The notes under the pieces were generated by a model that did not search any database, had not been told where the DNA came from, and saw only the letters and a program-made list of their open reading frames with translations. A DNA stretch of 64,000 nucleotides. Source: Candidatus Nanogingivalis gingivitcus (GTDB lineage Bacteria; Patescibacteriota; Saccharimonadia; Saccharimonadales; Saccharimonadaceae). The translations under genes and the position numbers were made by a program. This document shows positions 59,075 to 64,000 of this stretch, piece by piece; the stretch's first letter is position 1, and every line of letters starts with the position of its first letter. The stretch is from positions 21,051 to 85,050 of the forward strand of contig NZ_PRLK01000002.1 of NCBI RefSeq assembly GCF_004151455.1. The letters are read 5' to 3'.

Positions 59075-60547
59075 ATGAGTGTTGCTTTTTATAGAAAATA
59101 TCGTAGCAAAAAGTTAAGTGAAATAGTTGGCCAAGACCATATCACTAAAATTTTAGATTTAGCTATAAAAAATAATAAAATAGCACACGCCTACCTTTTC
59201 TCTGGACCAAGAGGAGTAGGCAAAACCTCTATTGCTCGTATTTTAGCTTATGAGATTATTAAAGAACCTTATAATGAAAAAAATACGCACCCAGATATTA
59301 TTGAAATTGACGCAGCAAGTAATAACGGCGTAGACAATATTCGCCAATTAAGGGAGCAAATTCAAGTTGCACCTTTTGAAGCAAAATACCGTATTTATAT
59401 TATTGATGAGGTACATATGTTATCATCATCAGCCTTTAATGCTTTACTTAAAACACTCGAAGAACCACCAGCTCATGCTATTTTCATTCTGGCAACAACT
59501 GAAGCCCATAAATTGCCAGCTACTATTATTAGCCGTACTCAACATTTTGTATTTCATTATATTGATAAACAAGATATTACTAGGCATTTAAAATATATTG
59601 CCGAGCAAGAAAAAATAAATATTACAGATGACGCTTTAGAAATTATAGCCGAACGCGGTGGTGGTAGCTTTCGTGATAGTATTTCATTACTTGACCAAAT
59701 TTCTAGCGAACACGCCGAGCAAATTACTGCTAAAACTCTTGAGTTAGCTTTAGGCATAACTAACGCCACCCAAATAAAAAAACTACTAAATGCTTATATT
59801 ATTCAAGACGTAGCAGAAATTACTAATATTATTAAAACAGTTAAAGAATCTGGCGGAGATTTAATTGCTTTTTGCGACCAGCTAATGAACCAAATACTAA
59901 CAAAGCTACCTGAAGCTCCCCATCTTGCAAAATTATTATTGCCTTTATCAGAGGCTAAAACATCTAAATTTATTGATATTGAAATTTTAGTGGCTTTTAT
60001 AGATTATTCCGTAACTCCATCAACCGTTAATATAATAAATACAAATAGTGAAATTACTATTACAGAAGTATCCAAAACCGAAGAAGAACCTATAAAAATT
60101 GAAACTACGGAAAATTCTATTAAAACAGATATTCAAGAAATAAATGAGACTACTAAAGAGGTAGAAAATATTCCACAAGAAGAGCCTATTAAGGAAGTTG
60201 AAACTAAGCCAAAAATAGTCCCTAAGCAAAATAAAAAAAGTTCTACTACTTTTAATTGGACAGCCTTTTGGCAAGAAGCTGAAAAAGAATATAAGGGCGT
60301 TGGAGTAATTTTAAAAAAGTCTAGCCATGCAACTAATGGCGACAAACTAATAATATATGTTGGCAATAACTTTAATTATCGACAAATAGACAAGCAAAGG
60401 GCAGTTCTTGGTAAGGCTTTAAAACAGTTAAATCAAGAACATTGGCAAATTGAAATTATTCCAGCACATAAACCACCTGAAGACCAAATTACAGCCAAAG
60501 TTGTAGAAATTATGGGTGGAGGAGAGGAAGTAGAAGCAAATGAATAA
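59075..60547 (+). CDS. dnaX: DNA polymerase III subunit gamma/tau
   Basis: 490 residues. The AAA+ clamp-loader core has Walker A FSGPRGVGKTS, Walker B YIIDEVHMLS, the FNALLKTLEEPP segment and sensor FILATTE. The usual zinc module after Walker A (one Cys, then CxxCxxC) is missing: the chain passes from IARILAYEII directly to HPDIIEIDAASNNG, and no cysteine occurs in the first ~250 residues. A long acidic/charged linker (~340-400) leads to a C-terminal domain. dnaB overlaps its end by eight bases, so replication proteins are translated together. Confidence 0.95.
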   Translation: MSVAFYRKYRSKKLSEIVGQDHITKILDLAIKNNKIAHAYLFSGPRGVGKTSIARILAYEIIKEPYNEKNTHPDIIEIDAASNNGVDNIRQLREQIQVAPFEAKYRIYIIDEVHMLSSSAFNALLKTLEEPPAHAIFILATTEAHKLPATIISRTQHFVFHYIDKQDITRHLKYIAEQEKINITDDALEIIAERGGGSFRDSISLLDQISSEHAEQITAKTLELALGITNATQIKKLLNAYIIQDVAEITNIIKTVKESGGDLIAFCDQLMNQILTKLPEAPHLAKLLLPLSEAKTSKFIDIEILVAFIDYSVTPSTVNIINTNSEITITEVSKTEEEPIKIETTENSIKTDIQEINETTKEVENIPQEEPIKEVETKPKIVPKQNKKSSTTFNWTAFWQEAEKEYKGVGVILKKSSHATNGDKLIIYVGNNFNYRQIDKQRAVLGKALKQLNQEHWQIEIIPAHKPPEDQITAKVVEIMGGGEEVEANE

Positions 60548-61889
60548 TAGTATTAAGCAGGAAGGAAAAATACCACCTCATAATATTGACGCAGAAAAAA
60601 GTTTACTTGGTGCAATTTTAATTGACCAAGAAGTGTTAATTGATGTTGTTGAAATTGTAAAAGCAACTGACTTTTACGATAAAAGGCACGGCAAAATTTT
60701 TGCTGGCATGATTCATCTTTACCAAAACCATGAAGGGGTAGACTTAATTACTGTTACTGATGAGCTTAAAAAAAGTGGACACCTTGATGAAATTGGTGGA
60801 TCAACCTATTTAGCTGAGCTTACTAACCATGTTCCAACAGCTGCCCATGCTTCTTCCTATGCTGAAATTGTTTCCCAAAATGCTGTTAGGCGTCGCCTAA
60901 TAAAAGCCAGCGCAGATATCAATAGCCTTGCTTTTGATGAAAATTTAACAGTTCCACAACTTCTAGGCCAAAGCGAAGCTGAATTATTCAGTGTGTCCGA
61001 TTCAAGCTTAAAGCAAGATTTAACATCAATTAGCGATATTTTAGACACTAGTTTTGATCGTATAAATGATTTATACGTGAATAAAGGAGTGCTACGTGGC
61101 GTAAAAACTGGCTACCGTGATTTAGATAATATGACGGCAGGTTTGCAACGTTCTGACTTAATTATTCTAGCTGCTCGCCCAGCAATGGGTAAAACAACAC
61201 TTGTTACTAACCTTGCCTACAATGTTGCCACAATTGAAAAAAAGACCGTTTTATTCTTTTCTTTAGAGATGAGTAAAGAGCAGTTGATCGACCGTATGTT
61301 AGCCGACGCAGCAGGGGTAGACAGTTGGAATATTCGTACGGGTAATCTTAGTGAAGAAGATTTCGCAAAATTAGCTGAAGCAAGTGGAGAAATGGCTGAA
61401 GCACCAATTTTTATTGATGATACTCCTGGTGTTTCAGTTTTAGAAATGCGAACTAAAGCCAGAAGAGCAGCTCATGACGGTGAGCTTGGTTTAATTATTA
61501 TTGACTACTTACAGCTTATGCAGGGTTCAGGTTCAGCACAAGCTAATGGTAACCGTGTACAAGAGGTTTCTGAGATTTCTCGTGGTCTTAAACTTTTAGC
61601 AAGGGAATTAAATGTTCCTGTTATTGCGCTTTCACAGTTAAGCCGTTCTGTCGAAAACCGTTCGCCACAGATTCCACAGCTTGCCGACCTTCGCGAATCC
61701 GGTTCTATTGAGCAAGATGCCGATATTGTTATGTTTATTTATCGTGAGGCGTATTATAACCCTGAAACAGAAAGGGAGAACATTACCGACCTAATTTTAG
61801 CAAAACACCGCCATGGACCAACAGGAACGGTGGAACTTTACTTCCACCCAGAACGCCTCCGCTTCATGTCACTTGATAAAAAGCATTAG
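60540..61889 (+). CDS. dnaB: Replicative DNA helicase DnaB
   Basis: 449 residues: the N-terminal DnaB collar domain (HNIDAEKSLLGAILID), a linker, and the RecA-like motor with Walker A ARPAMGKTTLV, FFSLEMS, Walker B LIIIDYLQLM, SRSVENRSPQIPQLADLRESG and a terminal KHRHGPTGTVELYFHPE. It unwinds the replication fork. No intein is present. It is the last clear core gene before the fragmented region. Confidence 0.98.
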   Translation: MNNSIKQEGKIPPHNIDAEKSLLGAILIDQEVLIDVVEIVKATDFYDKRHGKIFAGMIHLYQNHEGVDLITVTDELKKSGHLDEIGGSTYLAELTNHVPTAAHASSYAEIVSQNAVRRRLIKASADINSLAFDENLTVPQLLGQSEAELFSVSDSSLKQDLTSISDILDTSFDRINDLYVNKGVLRGVKTGYRDLDNMTAGLQRSDLIILAARPAMGKTTLVTNLAYNVATIEKKTVLFFSLEMSKEQLIDRMLADAAGVDSWNIRTGNLSEEDFAKLAEASGEMAEAPIFIDDTPGVSVLEMRTKARRAAHDGELGLIIIDYLQLMQGSGSAQANGNRVQEVSEISRGLKLLARELNVPVIALSQLSRSVENRSPQIPQLADLRESGSIEQDADIVMFIYREAYYNPETERENITDLILAKHRHGPTGTVELYFHPERLRFMSLDKKH

Positions 61890-61940
61890 GTTATTATAGA
61901 ATTGTAAGGAGGAAGTTTTTTACGTTCATCTAGTTGTTTA

Positions 61941-62063
61941 ATGACTGAATGTTTACGAATTTCTTTTGATGAAGTGAAGAGAAATGGATTTGATTGTATA
62001 AAAATTACTGCTATAGACGAACTAGATACCAAAAGAGTTATCTGTGAGTTAGAACTTGCATAA
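61941..62063 (+). pseudogene. Short ORF or gene fragment, unknown
   Basis: An open frame (MTECLRISFDEVKRNGFDCI and 20 more residues, ending LELA) with no ribosome site near its ATG. AAGGAGG lies ~30 bases upstream but out of useful range. It looks like a truncated coding segment at the border of the decayed region. Confidence 0.3.
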
Positions 62064-62166
62064 GTTTATTAATTACGAAAGGTAAAATATAAATCCTCTT
62101 ATTTTAACAGAGAAATATTTTAAATATATCAATCAAGAAAATGAAAGTATTGAGGAGACAACTGAA

Positions 62167-62706
62167 ATGGATGAAATACAAAAGAAATTAAAATACGCAA
62201 AGATTACCATAGAAAATATTAAAAATATAGATGAAAACTCTTATTTTGATGTTGTTGATCCAATGTGGGGAACAATTAATATTTATGATGGATATGATGA
62301 GTATATTCAATCAGCTCAGACTTTCACTTTAGAGCAAAGATATTTATTAGCCATTACTTGGTATTTTTCAGAAGTATGTAATGGAGGTCATTACCAGTTT
62401 TTATATAATCCTACAGGGATAGTTTGGAAAGACACAATAAAAGGTTTCAAACATTTTGGGATGAACGAATATGCAGGTAATTTTCAAAAAGTTGTAGACT
62501 ATTGTGGTGGGACAATATCTTTTAATAGAGAAGAAAGATACCATATGCTAGAAATATTGGAAGAAAAAAACGGAGAGGAATTTTTTAAGATTTTAGATGA
62601 AGCCGATGATTTCGTTTATAATTATGAAGGTGAAGAAAACGAACTAAACTACATCAAATCTCACCCTGAAAAGTTTGTATTTGAAGGAGAATACGAGGGG
62701 TATTAA
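62167..62706 (+). CDS. DUF4375-family protein
   Basis: 179 residues. The centre reads YLLAITWYFSEVCNGGHYQF, then FNPTG-like YNPTGIVW, matching the E-x-x-NGG-x-x-Q-F/Y signature of DUF4375. The C-terminus is acidic. Family function is unknown; such proteins are common in Firmicutes and Bacteroidetes. GAGGAG lies ten bases before the ATG. The same frame stays open ~70 bases further upstream without a start, so the gene may be the surviving end of a longer one. It sits between core genes and mobile-element debris, suggesting acquisition. Confidence 0.7.
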   Translation: MDEIQKKLKYAKITIENIKNIDENSYFDVVDPMWGTINIYDGYDEYIQSAQTFTLEQRYLLAITWYFSEVCNGGHYQFLYNPTGIVWKDTIKGFKHFGMNEYAGNFQKVVDYCGGTISFNREERYHMLEILEEKNGEEFFKILDEADDFVYNYEGEENELNYIKSHPEKFVFEGEYEGY

Positions 62707-62838
62707 AAATCATATTATTCCCGATTAGTCTTGTCTTATTAATTCTGACTACTTTTCTGAATGAATATGCTAAGAAATTGGCATTTTTAGCCTATAAATC
62801 TAATATGTATCAAGTTAGAATGTATAGCGTATTTCTCT

Positions 62839-63021
62839 TTGGGTATTTATCAGAACAAAATGATGGAGATGGAGATTGAGATTTCAATACCGTCGATGGG
62901 CGAACAAAAACGAATTGGCGAATATTTCAAGTACCTCGACAACTTTACCACCCTTCATCAGCGTAAGTATGAAAAATTGAAAAATATCAAAAAATCTATG
63001 CTTGAAAAGATGTTTATTTAG
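62839..63021 (+). pseudogene. Type I restriction specificity subunit (HsdS) C-terminal fragment
   Basis: The last ~48 residues read IPSMGEQKRIGEYFKYLDNF, then TTLHQRKYEKLKNIKKSMLE and KMF: the conserved C-terminal helix of HsdS proteins of Firmicutes type. The target-recognition domains are absent and upstream sequence (62707-62838) shows no other HsdS part. It cannot be functional as is. Confidence 0.85.
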
Positions 63022-63032
63022 GAGGAGTTACA

Positions 63033-63128
63033 ATGGTTTTTAATAAAGAGTCAGATTTTGAAGAGGCTTTAATTAAAATCTTATCCGAGAAAAGGTGGGA
63101 AGAAGAAGTATTGCCATTATGGGCATAG
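63033..63128 (+). pseudogene. Type I restriction endonuclease (HsdR) N-terminal fragment
   Basis: MVFNKESDFEEALIKILSEK followed by RWEEEVLPLWA and a stop. This is the typical start of HsdR (MVFNxExDFExxLI...GWexeVL), with AGGAGG before the ATG and directly behind the HsdS end, as in hsdS-hsdR operons. Everything after residue ~28 is lost. Good marker of a deletion in a former type I system. Confidence 0.7.
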
Positions 63129-63198
63129 TACTTTAGGGATACGCTCTTCCGACTCTTTTAAAAGAAATCAGTAATGAAAAATCGAAAGGAGAACAGAA

Positions 63199-63345
63199 AT
63201 GAAGATAATACTCATATATGATTTGAGGAATAAAGCTGAAGTGGCTCTTCTTATGAAAAGGTTAGATAATGACACCGTAGATAGTATTGATGATTTGCCT
63301 AACAGTATGATTTTACTAGTACCTGAAAAGCTTGTCCGACTATGA
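63199..63345 (+). CDS. Small ORF (48 residues), unknown
   Basis: Starts MKIILIYDLRNKAEVALLMK after AAGGAG and ends EKLVRL with TGA. A beta-alpha-beta-like pattern with an acidic centre is possible. I do not recognise it, and it may be a truncated gene like its neighbours. The next frame (63342-63413, MTSQDLKEKLSDKRRI...) overlaps its stop and is also short. Confidence 0.4.
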   Translation: MKIILIYDLRNKAEVALLMKRLDNDTVDSIDDLPNSMILLVPEKLVRL

Positions 63346-63579
63346 CTTCGCAAGACTTAAAAGAAAAATTATCGGATAAAAGGCGGATAAAAAACGGAAT
63401 CATTGCGAACTAATGACGGAGTATCTACGGACGATCATCGGACAAAGAGGGGACTCTAAGTGAACTTCATATATGTTAAAGTGTGTATAGTGAGACAGAA
63501 CTAAAGTTGATTAACGTAAGATAGCAGAAGAAAACTTAAAAACCATATTGAGATATAGCGTAAAGTAGGAGGAAATATT

Positions 63580-63743
63580 ATGCTAAGACCAAGAACAAAA
63601 GAAATACTATCAAGCCTCGATAAATTGCAAGAAAAAAGAACACCCTTATGCAAGAGTATTCTTCGAATAAAGAACAATTTTCTGACCTTGTTCAGTTTAG
63701 GAAAAACTATGAAAATTATTATGGAATAGAAGTGGAGAGATAA
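63580..63743 (+). pseudogene. Frameshifted fragment, perhaps the C-terminus of a mobilisation protein
   Basis: AGGAGG precedes ATG at 63580 (MLRPRTKEILSSLDKLQEK). In the run of A bases near 63631 the coding frame appears to shift: the other frame continues TLMQEYSSNKEQFSDLVQFR and ends NYENYYGIEVER with TAA at 63743. The rejoined protein (~54 residues) resembles C-terminal ends of relaxase-type mobilisation proteins of Firmicute elements, but this is a weak recollection. Confidence 0.35.
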
Positions 63744-63760
63744 AAAGCTATAAGCGTTGC

Positions 63761-63789
63761 TTACATTTATTAAAAAGACTTGATATAAT
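63761..63789 (+). promoter_or_regulatory. Promoter of the CopY-like gene
   Basis: TTACAT (63761-63766), 17 bases, TATAAT (63784-63789), immediately before the first operator. Confidence 0.65.
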
Positions 63790-63791
63790 TC

Positions 63792-63807
63792 GTTTACAAT
63801 GGTAAAC
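63792..63807 (+). promoter_or_regulatory. Operator 1 (cop-box-like)
   Basis: GTTTACAATGGTAAAC, a perfect 6-bp inverted repeat around AATG, a near match to the cop box TACAnnTGTA. It overlaps the expected transcription start. Confidence 0.75.
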
Positions 63808-63824
63808 TTATTTTGAGCATATTT

Positions 63825-63840
63825 GTTTACAATTGTAAAT
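63825..63840 (+). promoter_or_regulatory. Operator 2 (cop box)
   Basis: GTTTACAATTGTAAAT contains TACAATTGTA, an exact cop box, in a 14-bp perfect palindrome. It lies 33 bases downstream of operator 1 (about three helical turns), so both repressor dimers would sit on one DNA face. Confidence 0.85.
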
Positions 63841-63858
63841 GATGAGGAGGAAAGGAAA

Positions 63859-64000
63859 ATGAGCACAATAACTTATATCACAGATGCTGAGTGGGAAGTC
63901 ATGCGTGTAGTTTGGACAAATGATCGAGTAACTAGTAAAAAAGTTATTTCCGTATTGCAAGAAAAAATGGACTGGACACAATCCACTATCAAAACGATCT
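63859..64000 (+). CDS. copY: CopY/BlaI-family copper-responsive repressor (N-terminal part; cut by window end)
   Basis: The first 47 residues are visible: MSTITYITDAEWEVMRVVW, then TSKKVISVLQEKMDWTQSTI. This is the winged-helix start of CopY/TcrY repressors of Firmicutes. Two cop boxes lie directly upstream, so it should repress its own promoter and release on copper. The CxCxxxxCxC metal site expected at the C-terminus lies beyond the window, as would copA/copZ, so copper response is inferred from operators and N-terminus. GAGGAGGAAAGGA provides the ribosome site. It is probably horizontally acquired. Confidence 0.85.
   Translation, partial: MSTITYITDAEWEVMRVVWTNDRVTSKKVISVLQEKMDWTQSTIKTI

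Noticed and set aside
1-61889. Alternative genetic code (UGA read as Gly or Trp)
   Set aside because: Full-length ORFs of conserved proteins contain no in-frame TGA, the tRNA-Trp has anticodon CCA, and standard-code lengths match the families.
1-64000. CRISPR array or cas genes
   Set aside because: No regularly spaced direct repeats were seen. The small ORF at 63199 briefly suggested a Cas2-like start (MKIILIYDL) but is only 48 residues, has no Cas neighbours and no array.
1-64000. Intact insertion sequence or prophage
   Set aside because: No transposase with a DDE or HUH motif, no terminal inverted repeats around the triple-HTH gene, and no phage structural genes.

Overview
The window is AT-rich and gene-dense, and reads as a chromosome segment of a Candidate Phyla Radiation bacterium, most likely Saccharibacteria (TM7). 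This rests on: an rplF-rplR-rpsE-rplO run with no rpmD (L30), CPR-type protein families (a sigma-region-4/HARE-HTH protein without region 2, a VirD4/HerA-like ATPase), type IV pilins, a GatCAB route for Gln/Asn-tRNA, and an actinobacteria-like rpfB-ksgA-metG-tatD neighbourhood. Standard code 11 fits throughout: full-length genes are read without in-frame TGA, which argues against Gracilibacteria/Absconditabacteria. The genus cannot be fixed from this sequence.

Layout. 1-3.1 kb: minus-strand alpha-glucan operon (GT4/5 glycosyltransferase, GH57, GH15). 3.2-9.1 kb: metallopeptidase, small membrane protein, tRNA-Trp, an orphan gene with a structured leader, a heterodimeric ABC exporter and a 58-residue ORF. 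9.3-14.8 kb: UvrD/AddA-like helicase-nuclease and UvrB. 15.1-17.7 kb: ribosomal proteins L6, L18, S5, L15 behind a coupled 22-codon leader ORF. 17.9-21.4 kb: an orphan island made of two 4-TM proteins flanking two 'DPYS' paralogues. 21.7-25.3 kb: gatC-gatA-(TM-HEPN)-gatB. 25.4-32 kb: orphan genes, a SufS-like enzyme, a Dsb-like protein, EF-Tu, a triple-HTH protein, S10. 32-41 kb: NrdD, TopA, a sigma4-HARE protein under a palindromic promoter, a VirD4-like ATPase. 41-45.4 kb: MacB-type ABC transporter, Erm/KsgA-like and RlmD-like methyltransferases. 45.5-54 kb: two pilins, UvrD, RpfB-like lytic transglycosylase, RsmA, MetG, TatD. 54-61.9 kb: two orphans, IscS, YdcF-like, MnmA, DUF2797, DnaX, DnaB. 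61.9-64 kb: a zone of gene fragments (hsdS, hsdR, a possible mobilisation gene) plus a DUF4375 gene, ending in a CopY-type repressor with two cop-box operators. This last part looks like a recently acquired Firmicute-type segment.

Expression logic. Promoters follow TTGACA-N17-TATAAT, usually with an extended -10 (TATGn just upstream). Two start classes stand out. About a dozen genes, mostly housekeeping, have a -10 ending only 6-10 bases before the start codon and no Shine-Dalgarno, so they are predicted to be leaderless. The small orphan genes, EF-Tu and S10 instead have longer, often folded leaders and mostly a strong GGAGG or AAGGAG site. Nearly every orphan gene is a stand-alone unit with its own promoter and terminator, placed between housekeeping operons.

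The best candidates for something undescribed are the 17.9-21.4 kb island of paired orphan families with attenuator-like leaders, the leaderless/SD division, the 5'/3' UTR complementarity around the orphan at 4646-5029, and the operator palindrome on the sigma4-HARE promoter.
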